DNA of 64,000 nucleotides from Aurantiacibacter sp. D1-12 (GTDB lineage Bacteria; Pseudomonadota; Alphaproteobacteria; Sphingomonadales; Sphingomonadaceae). The stretch covers positions 248,001 to 312,000 of the forward strand of contig NZ_JAPJZJ010000001.1 in assembly GCF_028858515.1 (NCBI RefSeq), written 5' to 3'. The position numbers and the translations under genes were made by a program. Under the pieces are notes generated by a model. It was not told the DNA's origin. It saw nothing but the letters and a program-made list of their open reading frames with translations, and made no database searches. This document shows, one piece after another, positions 26,781 to 35,952 of this stretch (position 1 is the first letter of the stretch; each line of letters starts with the position of its first letter).

Positions 26781-27878
26781 TTACCAGAAGAAGTCGTAGA
26801 TCACGTCCACCACTTCGCCGGTGTAGATATCGACCAGCAAGACATCGTCGTAATAGCGCACCCAGCGATAGGGGCCGTAGACCTCTGGCAGGCGGTAATG
26901 CCACGGGTCATTGATCCAGTACCGGCTGCCGAAGAACACGTTGTCCAGGTAGAAGCCGATGCTCAGGCGGCGATAGCTGTAATTCCGATAGGGCGAGTAA
27001 TAGCGGCCCAGACGGAACACGTTGCGGTTGTTATAACGATAGCGGTTCCAGTTGTAGCGGTTGTCGCGACGCCAGTTGTGGCGATCCCAGCGGCGATAGT
27101 CGCGTCGCGCATCACGGCGGCCTTCGCGATAACCTTCCCGATAGCGGCTGCGGTCGTGCGAGCGGTAGTCACGCCGCGCATCGCGGCGGCCCTCACGATA
27201 GCCATCGCGGTACCGGTTGCGGTCACCATCACGGTAACGGCGGTCACGATCGCGATCACGATAGCGCCGATCGCGACCTTCATAGGAGCGGTTGCGATCA
27301 CGGTCGCGATACTGGCGACGATCCCGGTCGCGGCTGCCATAGCTGCGATCCCGATCACCCCGCCAACGCTGGTCGCGGTTACGCTCGCTACGCTCACCCC
27401 GGTTGCGATCAGCACCACGGTTCCTATCGCGGTTGCGGTCTGCACCGCGGTTCCTGTCACGATTGCGGTCTGCACCGCGGTCCCGATCACGGTTCCGATC
27501 AGCGCCGCGATTGCGGTCACCACGCTCGGTCCGGTCTCGGCGGTTCTCGCTGCGATCACGGCGGCGATCCTGTCTGGCAGGCGTGGCGCGCGGCGGTGCA
27601 ACCATAGCCGGGCTAGCATCCTCCCGGTCAACCGCGCGGCGACCACCACCATTGCTATCCGAACGGGTTTGGCGACCACGGGCGCGTTCATTGCGACGTT
27701 CTCCGCGCGAGCGCTCACCGCGTTGGCGGCGGTCTTGTCGGTCTGCGCGATCACCCCGGTCTTGTTCCAATGCGCTATCGGCGCCCGCATCGGCAGCGAC
27801 AGCAGGCGCGCTAGGCGCGAGCATGAAGGCTGCGATGGCGGCGAGGCCGCTTGATTTCAGTAAGTGTGCGAGTTGCAT
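26781..27878 (-). CDS. RcnB-like periplasmic protein with Arg/Asp repeats
   Basis: A 365-residue exported protein. A signal peptide (about residues 1-29, ending PAVAAD) is followed by a highly charged Arg/Asp/Asn region. Residues 121-160 hold four decapeptide repeats of the type DRNRGADRNR, and 225-262 hold two copies of a 20-residue unit around GYREGRRDARRDYR. The C-terminal part (RWVRYYDDVLLVDIYTGEVVDVI) is the RcnB family signature; RcnB in E. coli influences nickel and cobalt efflux. Whether this long-repeat version binds metal or nucleic acid or polymer cannot be told here. Confidence 0.8.
   Translation of the reverse strand: MQLAHLLKSSGLAAIAAFMLAPSAPAVAADAGADSALEQDRGDRADRQDRRQRGERSRGERRNERARGRQTRSDSNGGGRRAVDREDASPAMVAPPRATPARQDRRRDRSENRRDRTERGDRNRGADRNRDRDRGADRNRDRNRGADRNRDRNRGADRNRGERSERNRDQRWRGDRDRSYGSRDRDRRQYRDRDRNRSYEGRDRRYRDRDRDRRYRDGDRNRYRDGYREGRRDARRDYRSHDRSRYREGYREGRRDARRDYRRWDRHNWRRDNRYNWNRYRYNNRNVFRLGRYYSPYRNYSYRRLSIGFYLDNVFFGSRYWINDPWHYRLPEVYGPYRWVRYYDDVLLVDIYTGEVVDVIYDFFW
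27399..27518 (-). repeat. Four tandem 30-bp repeats inside the RcnB-like gene
   Basis: Encodes four in-register decapeptides, residues 121-160 of the host protein, each DR(N/D)RGADRNR. Such repeats may change number by slippage, so the array length is probably variable between strains. Confidence 0.75.
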
Positions 27879-28067
27879 TGCAACATCTCCCTATGTTGAC
27901 CAATGCCGCCCGAGTGATGCGGCCCAGTACGCTGTAATGTCGCAAGATGTAACGAGTCGGCATGAGCGTTAACTGAACCGCCTTGCTTGCTTAACGTTAA
28001 GGTTCGGGGTGACTTTGCTGAACCAATTGTGTGCTTCGCGAGCCGTTCTCCCAAGTGGAGCGGCGAA

Positions 28068-28097
28068 CCTGTTACACCTGTTACACTGTCCTGAAGC
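28068..28097 (+). repeat. Short intergenic repeat A, copy 2
   Basis: Reads CCTGTTACACCTGTTACAC followed by TGTCCTGAAGC. It shares the TGTCCTGA end and the spaced TTACA half-sites with the copies at 6153-6181 (minus) and 42483-42513. It lies about 100 bases before repeat B, as at 6 kb. Confidence 0.5.
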
Positions 28098-28115
28098 TAA
28101 ATCTCTCGCATGCAA

Positions 28116-28151
28116 AAAGGCGCGCCTAACCGTCCGATCAAGCGCGCCTTT
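28116..28151. terminator. Bidirectional terminator downstream of the FKBP gene
   Basis: AAAGGCGCGC (28116-28125) pairs perfectly with GCGCGCCTTT (28142-28151). The T-run of the minus-strand copy follows the FKBP gene, whose stop is at 28213. Confidence 0.75.
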
Positions 28152-28196
28152 GTGTGTGGTCTAAGCTCATAGCCGCCGCTGTGAAGCAGAGCAGGG

Positions 28197-28210
28197 CCTG
28201 TAGGAAAGTG
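28197..28210 (+). repeat. Short intergenic repeat B, copy 2
   Basis: CCTGTAGGAAAGTG, identical to the minus-strand 14-mer at 6042-6055 and in the same place relative to a gene: two to four bases after a stop codon, with the complementary strand reading CACTTTCCTACAGG out of the gene. Confidence 0.55.
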
Positions 28211-28212
28211 TC

Positions 28213-28650
28213 TCAGGCCGCAGCCTTGATTGCACGCAGCGTCACATCGAAAGTGATGTCTTCGCCGGCGAGCGGGTGGTTGCCGTCGGCCTTCACCGTT
28301 TCCTCGCCCACTTCGACGATGGTCAGCACAACTGGCTGGCCGTTGGGCCCTTGTGCCTGCAATTGCATGCCCGGCTGCGGAGCGGGTTCTGCGGGCAGCT
28401 GGGTGCGCGGGATATCGACAATCGCCTCGTCACGGCGCGGGCCGAAGGCATTGTCGGAAGGCACGGTGACAGACTGCTCGTCTCCCACCGCCATATCGGC
28501 GAGCGCGGCCTCGACCTGCGGGAAGATCTGGTTCTCGCCCAGCTTCACCTCTTGCGGGCCGGTCTGCTCGGTATTGCCGACGACGGTGCCGTCACCCTTC
28601 TTGACGATATAGTCGATGGTCACGGTGTCGCCGCTGTTGGGAGTAGTCAT
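28213..28650 (-). CDS. FKBP-type peptidyl-prolyl cis-trans isomerase (SlyD-like)
   Basis: A 145-residue protein with the SlyD-type layout: an FKBP half (VTIDYIVKKGDG, then FPQVEAALADMAVGD), an inserted IF domain (AFGPRRDEAIVDIPRTQLP) and the FKBP end, with HPLAGEDITFDVTL near the C-terminus. It lacks the His/Cys-rich metal tail of E. coli SlyD. It has no signal peptide and is cytoplasmic. It would act as a folding chaperone and proline isomerase. Confidence 0.9.
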   Translation of the reverse strand: MTTPNSGDTVTIDYIVKKGDGTVVGNTEQTGPQEVKLGENQIFPQVEAALADMAVGDEQSVTVPSDNAFGPRRDEAIVDIPRTQLPAEPAPQPGMQLQAQGPNGQPVVLTIVEVGEETVKADGNHPLAGEDITFDVTLRAIKAAA

Positions 28651-29099
28651 GGAATTCCTTGGAAGTTGAGTGTTCGCGGCGCGAGCTTGCGCGCCGACCG
28701 GTACACGCGCCCGCGTGTCGAGCGCCTTGCGAGGCTATGTGGGGACCGGGGCGGGGGGAGTCAAATTTCTGACGCTGAACATCTAGAAAGGTGTTCTGGG
28801 GAAAACTCCGGCTTGCGTGTTGCTAATTTGTTCCGGAAGAGGCATGGTGATGCTTCGATCCTCATTGAAGCGTTTGGTAAGCGCCCATCAAGTTGAATCG
28901 AGATTGGCGGGTGGCAACCCCAGTCCCCAAACTGTCCGATGGGCAGTCGGATTGGCTCCACACACCAGACCGCCAGACTGAAGCAGATGCATATGTGGAC
29001 GTCAGCCCGGAAGCCACCGACGGGGGTCAATCCGAAACGTGGCCGCGAATTCCGCTAACCTTTCAGGTCAGCGGCGCGCCGCGACCTGGGAGATCGGTC
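28651..29099. other. Intergenic or degraded region upstream of a small ORF
   Basis: About 450 bases with no convincing gene. An open frame from 28893 continues into the small membrane ORF at 29100, but its first 69 codons have no protein-like character. Composition is more AT-rich than usual here; degraded mobile DNA is possible, but nothing recognisable was found. Confidence 0.4.
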
Positions 29100-29195
29100 A
29101 TGCCGAAATTCCAAGTCGAGGTGAAAGTTGAGACGAGCATCGACATTGCTGCCATCATCAGGTGGTTTGCGGTCGCGATCTGGCTCTTGACTTAA
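29100..29195 (+). CDS. Possible 31-residue small membrane protein
   Basis: A short ORF (MPKFQVEVKVETSIDIAAIIRWFAVAIWLLT by parts: charged strand, then a hydrophobic stretch from about residue 15). A GGGAG site lies before the ATG and a strong terminator begins five bases after the stop codon. Support comes from the terminator and the site, not from homology. The alternative is that the transcript is non-coding. Confidence 0.4.
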   Translation: MPKFQVEVKVETSIDIAAIIRWFAVAIWLLT

Positions 29196-29199
29196 CCGG

Positions 29200-29223
29200 G
29201 GGGCGGGGAAACCCGCCCCTTTT
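29200..29223 (+). terminator. Rho-independent terminator
   Basis: GGGGCGGG (29200-29207) pairs with CCCGCCCC (29212-29219) around GAAA, followed by TTTT. It marks the end of a transcript covering the small ORF just upstream. Confidence 0.8.
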
Positions 29224-29296
29224 CGCATCAGCCACTAATTTTGGAATTTGCCGGGACGCTGTCCCATGTTGTTATCGACAGATTTTGTGGGGTAAG

Positions 29297-29780
29297 ATGA
29301 GCGACGAACCTGACTATTTGCCGGACGAATGGTTGATAGAACTAGGGAAGGTAGTGAAGGCTTGGGCAACATTCGAGAGAATGTTCGATCTGATGCTGCA
29401 GAAGCTCGCTGGTTATAATGACCCGATCGATCCTTTTTTCACGATCCTTACAATCCACTCAAGCTTCCCCCAACGTCTCGACATGTTTGCGTCACTCTGC
29501 GAGGCGCATCTCCACGAAAGGCCGCACTTGGCCGAGTATAAGGCGACATTGAGAGACGTAAAGGAAGCTCAACGCCTCCGGAACATGTTCATGCACCAGC
29601 AAATTGGGCCGTACGAAAATGACCAGATGGTGATCAGCAAGATGTCCGCTAGAGGCAAGCTGAAAATGGAGTTGCGACCAGTCGAGTTATCCGAAATCAC
29701 AGAGGCACATGAGAAGATCTTTCTCGCGGGACGGTCAATCTACAAGCTCGTATTGAACGCCGCTCCGTGGGAAGATGGTC

Positions 29781-29788
<8 letters not shown>
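29297..29788 (+). CDS. Hypothetical protein with HEPN-like Rx4H motif
   Basis: A 163-residue, probably all-helical cytoplasmic protein. A GTGGGGTAAG site precedes ATG 29297. The sequence contains R95-N96-M-F-M-H100, matching the R-x4-H catalytic motif of HEPN ribonucleases, with a helix resembling the HEPN opening (TFERMFDLMLQKL) near residues 25-37. Many HEPN proteins are toxins or antiviral RNases, but no antitoxin or nucleotidyltransferase partner is adjacent. AT content is higher than in the neighbours, pointing to acquisition. It is convergent with ettA and overlaps it by 8 bp. The family assignment is tentative. Confidence 0.5.
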
Positions 29789-31454
<1,666 letters not shown>

Positions 31455-31585
31455 CGGGCGGGTCCTTCGTATTCGTAATTCGGTGGGAATCTGTTGGCAG
31501 CGCAGATAGGGCGTTGCGACGCTATGGGCAAGGCACTTGGCAGATGGCTTGGCAGCCGGGAATACATGGTTTAGCCCTGCCATCC

Positions 31586-32968
31586 ATGAACAAGACCATC
31601 CTTGCGCTCGCCGCGCTTTCGCTTGCCATTCCCACCAGTGCCGCTGCCCAGCGCTACGACCATCGTTATTCGCTGGAACCCGGCGCGCATGATGAAGTGG
31701 CATGGGATTTTCTGGAAGGCATCACCACCGAAGTCGGTCCGCGACTTGCCGGTACGGAAGATGAAACGCGGGGTCGCATCTGGGCGATAGATTGGCTGCG
31801 CAGGCACGGCTTCCAGAACGTTGCGGACGAGCCTTTCATGCATAACACCTGGGTTCGCGGGGAAGAACGCGCGCGGCTGATCGGCGCGGGCGCGCAGCCA
31901 CTGATCCTCACAGCGCTGGGCTATAGCGGCGCGACGCCAGCTGAGGGCATCACCGCAGGGATTGTCCATTTCGAAACGGTCGCAGACCTGCGCGAAGCAG
32001 ACCGCAGCGAAGTGGAAGGCCGCATTGTCTACATCGGCAACCCGATGCGCGCAGCACAGGATGGATCGCATTACGGCCTGTTCGGCTCGCCGCGCCGTCA
32101 GGGACCGGGCATTGCTGCGCAAAAGGGTGCTGCGGCCATCGTGATCCGCTCCATCGGCACCGATAATGACCGCCTGCCGCATACCGGCGCAACCAGCTGG
32201 CCCGATGGCGTTACGCCCATTCCCGCCGCTGCACTGAGCAATCCAGATGCCGACAATGTCGAGCGTCTGATCGAGCGCGGCGAGACGCTGACGATGGAGC
32301 TGGTGCTGACGCCGCAGTTTCTTGGCATGACGCAGAGCGGCAATGTGGTGGGAGAAATTGTCGGGCGCGATCCTTCGTTGCCGCCGGTCCTGCTCGCATG
32401 CCACCTCGACAGTTGGGACAATGGCACGGGCGCGATTGACGATGCCTCAGGCTGTGCAATTGCTGCTTCGGCCGCGCTCCATGCTGCCGAGGGTGGCCAG
32501 CCGCTCCGCACCATCCGTGTGCTGTTTGCGGGAGCCGAGGAAACCGGCCTCTGGGGCAGCCGCGCCTATTCCGAAGCCCATGCAGGCGAGGAAATCGGCG
32601 TGGGTCTGGAAAGCGATTTTGGAGCGGGCCTTATCTGGCGCCTGGAGACGAATTTCAGCCGTAGCAACCCGGCGCTGTTCCAGCAGCTTGCCGATGCAAC
32701 GATGCGCTATGGCGTTCTCCCGGCGCCGCAGATCACCGCGACCGGCGGTGCAGACCTGAATATCGTGCGCGATCAGGGTGGGGCGATTATCGACCTGCAG
32801 CAGGATGGTAGCCGCTATTTCGATCTGCACCACACCGCCAACGATACGCTCGACAAGGTCGATCCGGGCGAGCTGGCGCAAAATGTCGCGGTATGGAGCG
32901 CGGTCACACGCGTTCTGGCGAACCATCAGGGCAGCTTCCTTGGCGCAGAACCGTTGCTGGGCGATTGA
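31586..32968 (+). CDS. M28 family zinc peptidase, exported
   Basis: A 460-residue secreted aminopeptidase/carboxypeptidase of the M28 family. A signal peptide (MNKTILALAALSLAIPTSAAAQ) is followed by an N-terminal PA-like insert and the catalytic domain. Zinc ligands and catalytic residues are visible as CHLDSWDNGTGAIDD (His, Asp), the EE pair in FAGAEETGLWG, Asp in ESDFGAG and His in FDLHHTANDTLD. It is divergent from ettA and precedes tRNA-Ile2. Confidence 0.92.
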   Translation: MNKTILALAALSLAIPTSAAAQRYDHRYSLEPGAHDEVAWDFLEGITTEVGPRLAGTEDETRGRIWAIDWLRRHGFQNVADEPFMHNTWVRGEERARLIGAGAQPLILTALGYSGATPAEGITAGIVHFETVADLREADRSEVEGRIVYIGNPMRAAQDGSHYGLFGSPRRQGPGIAAQKGAAAIVIRSIGTDNDRLPHTGATSWPDGVTPIPAAALSNPDADNVERLIERGETLTMELVLTPQFLGMTQSGNVVGEIVGRDPSLPPVLLACHLDSWDNGTGAIDDASGCAIAASAALHAAEGGQPLRTIRVLFAGAEETGLWGSRAYSEAHAGEEIGVGLESDFGAGLIWRLETNFSRSNPALFQQLADATMRYGVLPAPQITATGGADLNIVRDQGGAIIDLQQDGSRYFDLHHTANDTLDKVDPGELAQNVAVWSAVTRVLANHQGSFLGAEPLLGD

Positions 32969-33027
32969 GACCGCTTGCCGAGCGGCGCAGCACCCATTAG
33001 GGGCAGCTCCGCACGAAGGGATGGTTG

Positions 33028-33104
33028 GGGCCTGTAGCTCAGTTGGTTAGAGCTGGCCGCTCATAACGGCTAGGTCGCGGGTTCGAGTCCTGCCGGGCCC
33101 ACCA
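33028..33104 (+). tRNA. tRNA-Ile2 (anticodon CAU)
   Basis: A 77-nt cloverleaf with the acceptor GGGCCTG and encoded CCA. The loop CTCATAA gives anticodon CAU. C4-G69, C5-G68 and the anticodon-stem pairs G27-U43 and G28-C42 match the lysidine-modified tRNA-Ile2 of E. coli more than elongator tRNA-Met, so TilS modification is expected. Elongator Met is the alternative. Confidence 0.85.
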
Positions 33105-33120
33105 CTCCTTTCGTGTGATC

Positions 33121-33525
33121 TCAGACAGACCGCGATGCGGCGAGGGCGGGGCAGTCTGCTGCCACCAGTCCGTCATCATCCCACCGTTCGACATACCACG
33201 CCTGCCCGGCTGCGAGCTGTGCGCAGGCGACGTTGGTGCCGCTTGCGTAAACAACGCCGAGCGTTCTGCCGTAGCGATCCTCTCCCAGCCGGATGATGGT
33301 CAGATCCGCGCCTTCGACGATTGCCTCCATCGTGCGCGTAGAAGCGTGCCCGTCCCCTTCCACGCAGCGCCTGCCCGCGCGGCAGGCCCGCGTTTCGGGT
33401 GCGTCGATGCCGGTAATGCGGATGCGTTCGTCACCACAGCGGATCGTATCACCATCGGTGACAGTGCAACCGCTGACGGGCGCGGCAGTGAGAGTGAGGG
33501 CGGAAGCGATGATGGGGATAAGCAT
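33121..33525 (-). CDS. Thermonuclease (SNase-like) family protein, exported
   Basis: A 134-residue secreted nuclease of the staphylococcal-nuclease fold. A signal peptide (about residues 1-18) is followed by the OB-fold segment VTDGDTIRCGDERIRITGIDAPE. The DAPE and ITGIDAPETR residues and the EDRYGRTLG stretch correspond to the catalytic Arg and Glu sites. Small exported members degrade extracellular DNA or RNA. It sits between two tRNA genes. Confidence 0.9.
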   Translation of the reverse strand: MLIPIIASALTLTAAPVSGCTVTDGDTIRCGDERIRITGIDAPETRACRAGRRCVEGDGHASTRTMEAIVEGADLTIIRLGEDRYGRTLGVVYASGTNVACAQLAAGQAWYVERWDDDGLVAADCPALAASRSV

Positions 33526-33688
33526 GGGCGCGGCCTAAGCGGCTTTGCCCGGGGAGTACGCGGCCATGCATGTCCAAAGCGGAGGCATTGGAATAAGGGA
33601 AAATACGTAGGGATTTGCGTTTTACCCTGCGGATTGCGCTTTTAGGACTTGCACCAGTGCGGAGCAAAATCTAGGGGCCTCTGCGGTC

Positions 33689-33765
33689 CGGGGAGTGGCG
33701 CAGCCTGGTAGCGCACCTGTTTTGGGTACAGGGGGTCGCAGGTTCAAATCCTGTCTCCCCGACCA
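33689..33765 (+). tRNA. tRNA-Pro (anticodon TGG)
   Basis: A 77-nt cloverleaf with the acceptor pair CGGGGAG / CTCCCCG, anticodon stem CCTGT / ACAGG and loop TTTGGGT, giving anticodon TGG. CCA is encoded. A short hairpin (TCCAAATTTTTGGA) follows and may terminate it. Confidence 0.95.
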
Positions 33766-33827
33766 GCTTCCAAATTTTTGGAGGCACAACCGTGATAGCG
33801 AAGGGCGAGACCCAATTAGCCCTTCGC

Positions 33828-34859
33828 CTATCCCGGCTTCTTCACGCTTTGCCGTTCTACCAATCGCACCGGCGCGCGAGGGCGCGTGCCTTCTGCGGTT
33901 TCGCCGAGAGCAAATTCGACCAGCAAAACGCCTGCGCGGGCGAAGTCCGGCTCGATTGTCGTGAGTGGCGGGCTGGAATGTGCGCCACTGCCGAGCCCGT
34001 CGAAACCAATCACACTGACATCGTCTGGAACCGCGAGGCCTTTCTCGCGCAGAACTTCGAGCACGCCGAAAGCCATCGCATCGCACGAGCAGAAAATGCC
34101 GTCGAACTTGCGCCCGCTTTCAATCAGGCTGCGCGCTGAACGGCGGCCTTGCGCGGCGCGGGTTTCACCTTCTTCGAAAATGGCAGGACCGCTTTCAAAA
34201 CCAAGCTCGTCAGCCAGCGTACAATAGGCATCGTACCGTTCGCGGAATTGTGGTTGGGATTCCCGGGTGTCGCCGATGAAGGCTATCTTGTGGTTGCCGC
34301 CGTCCAGTAATCGCTGAACAGCGACGCGCGCACCTTCACGATTGTCCGAATCGACGCGGCGATGGTCGACATAGGGAGAGCCCCAGCAAGCGACGTCTTC
34401 GCGGTTCAGAATGGCATGATGATGCGCCCAGGCGGCGTCATTGGTGCTCGTCCCGATAAGAACAACCGCATCTGCCTGCCGCGTCTCGACAAAGTCGCTG
34501 TAGAACTGTTCGGACGAGGATTGGAAAGAGACGAGCGCCTGATAGCCTTTGTCTGATGCCGCTGCGCAGACACTGCCAAGCAGATTGTAATGAAACGGAT
34601 TGATGCCGGTCGCCTCGACGCCGGGTTTGGTGATGACCACGATGGCAATGGTACTGGTCTTTCCGCTGCGAAGGCGAGCGGCGCGTGAATCCACGCGATA
34701 GCCGAGTTCGTCAGCGGCCTGACGCACTTTTTCGCGCGTGGCGTCAGTGATGGATGTGTCGCCCGATAGTGCACGCGATACAGTCGACTGATTGACTCCG
34801 GCGCGCTCTGCTACCTCGAAAGATGTGACCCTGTGTGTGGGTGGTGTCTGGTTCGGCAT
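33828..34859 (-). CDS. LacI family transcriptional regulator
   Basis: A 343-residue regulator: an N-terminal LacI helix-turn-helix (VTSFEVAERAGVNQSTVSRALSG, residues 11-33) and a periplasmic-binding-protein-like sugar-sensing domain with DGIFCSCDAMAFGVL and DVSVIGFDG near the end. The stop is near the tRNA-Pro gene. No sugar operon lies beside it, so its target must be elsewhere or distant. The ATG at 34859 is the natural start since the HTH begins soon after. Confidence 0.92.
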   Translation of the reverse strand: MPNQTPPTHRVTSFEVAERAGVNQSTVSRALSGDTSITDATREKVRQAADELGYRVDSRAARLRSGKTSTIAIVVITKPGVEATGINPFHYNLLGSVCAAASDKGYQALVSFQSSSEQFYSDFVETRQADAVVLIGTSTNDAAWAHHHAILNREDVACWGSPYVDHRRVDSDNREGARVAVQRLLDGGNHKIAFIGDTRESQPQFRERYDAYCTLADELGFESGPAIFEEGETRAAQGRRSARSLIESGRKFDGIFCSCDAMAFGVLEVLREKGLAVPDDVSVIGFDGLGSGAHSSPPLTTIEPDFARAGVLLVEFALGETAEGTRPRAPVRLVERQSVKKPG

Positions 34860-34940
34860 CCCTGTCCTGCACTTGCTGTTTTCAGCCTATGGGTACTGCA
34901 TAAGACAGCTTCGCACGTGAAGCGAGGCCCAAGAGCAGAT

Positions 34941-35933
34941 CTATCTTTCGATGGATAGCATCACGTCTTTCACGCTCGACGATTTGACCCCTCGCTGACG
35001 TAGATAGGCGAGCACGCGGCGCCACCAGTCGTACAGATTGTCGAGATCGTTTTCGGTGCGCACATAAGGCGTATCGCCCGGGCGCAACGACGGACTGTGG
35101 AATGAAAAGACCAGCAGCGGGGCCCCGTCATCCAGCGCCATATCGATCCCGCGAATAGCCTCTTCTACGCTCACCCCTTCGGGCGTGAGTGGTACGCGTT
35201 CGAGCATGCCGAGTTTGGACAAGACGCCGCGCATAGAAGGCATCCGCCAGAGCCGGGGGTAAATGAAATCGCCCTGGTGCCGCAGCATCCCCCAGAAGGT
35301 TGAAGTAAGTGGGAGTTCGAGCAAGGTGTGCTCATCGTCCACCCAGTACGGATGGATGGGAAACCCGCGATAGTCCGGCCCGCCGGCAGAAGAATAGTCG
35401 AACTTCGGCCGAACCGAGCTGTCAACGGCGATACCTTGCTCTGCCAGCAGTTCGGCGGTGTTCGCTCCGGCTCCGTAGCGACCTGCACGATAGATCAGCG
35501 GTGCAATCCCGAAATTGTCTTCAATCGCGTCACGCAGTTTGGTGAGCTTTGCTCTTTCGAGCTCGCGCGGCAGATTGCCGGCGAAGGAATTGGTCTGCGT
35601 CACATCTTCATCATAGGGCGGATTGACCCACGGATGCAGCTGGACACCGATTTCGGCACGGCCATCCGCCAAGGGCGCACAGAGTATCTCGCGAGCCAGT
35701 TTGGAATTGGCGATGGGCCAATCGACCAGGTAGATCGGGACGATACCCTGGCGTTCGCAAAACTCCTGGAACTTAGACAACCTGCCCACGTGGTCGACGC
35801 CATGCGTGTCCCGCGAAAGCGGCTTGTTCCAATCGAACTCTTCTTCTGTATCGACCGTGAGCAAGCAGCGGGGAATGCGGTCGCGAAACCGCGCATGGCT
35901 GCTAACCGGTGGCGGATCGAGCAAGCTCCGCAT
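34941..35933 (-). CDS. Polysaccharide deacetylase-like protein (WalW-like)
   Basis: A 330-residue NodB-fold carbohydrate esterase relative. LLTVDTEEEFDWN holds the first Asp motif, VQLHPWVNPPYD the His-rich motif, and the RAGRYGAGANT stretch a further family segment. The start at 35933 (MRSLLDPPPVSSH) follows a GGGGAGAA site; an upstream in-frame ATG exists at 36002. It follows the histidine kinase gene closely on the same strand. The two are neighbours in other sphingomonads as well, to my knowledge, which suggests a joint role in surface polysaccharide control. Confidence 0.8.
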   Translation of the reverse strand: MRSLLDPPPVSSHARFRDRIPRCLLTVDTEEEFDWNKPLSRDTHGVDHVGRLSKFQEFCERQGIVPIYLVDWPIANSKLAREILCAPLADGRAEIGVQLHPWVNPPYDEDVTQTNSFAGNLPRELERAKLTKLRDAIEDNFGIAPLIYRAGRYGAGANTAELLAEQGIAVDSSVRPKFDYSSAGGPDYRGFPIHPYWVDDEHTLLELPLTSTFWGMLRHQGDFIYPRLWRMPSMRGVLSKLGMLERVPLTPEGVSVEEAIRGIDMALDDGAPLLVFSFHSPSLRPGDTPYVRTENDLDNLYDWWRRVLAYLRQRGVKSSSVKDVMLSIER

Positions 35934-35952
35934 CGGCACGTCTTCTCCCCTG

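Larger units (their letters stand above)
27879..28212. other. Intergenic region with terminator and repeats A and B
   Basis: About 330 bases between the RcnB-like gene start and the FKBP gene stop. It holds repeat A (28068-28097), a perfect bidirectional hairpin (28116-28151) and repeat B (28197-28210). The portion near 27880-28000 probably contains the RcnB-like promoter. Confidence 0.6.

Noticed and set aside
27399-27518. Tandem 30-bp units considered as a CRISPR array
   Set aside because: No spacers; the repeats are contiguous and in frame within a protein gene.
26898-27854. Val/Ala/Ile-rich open frame opposite the RcnB-like gene
   Set aside because: Arises from reading the Arg/Asp codon repeats on the other strand; no signal or domain.
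28893-29195. Full 100-codon reading of the frame ending at 29195
   Set aside because: Only the last 31 codons have a ribosome-binding site and protein-like character; the first part looks random.
33028-33104. Elongator tRNA-Met
   Set aside because: The CAU anticodon alone is ambiguous, but C4-G69, C5-G68 and the anticodon stem match tRNA-Ile2.
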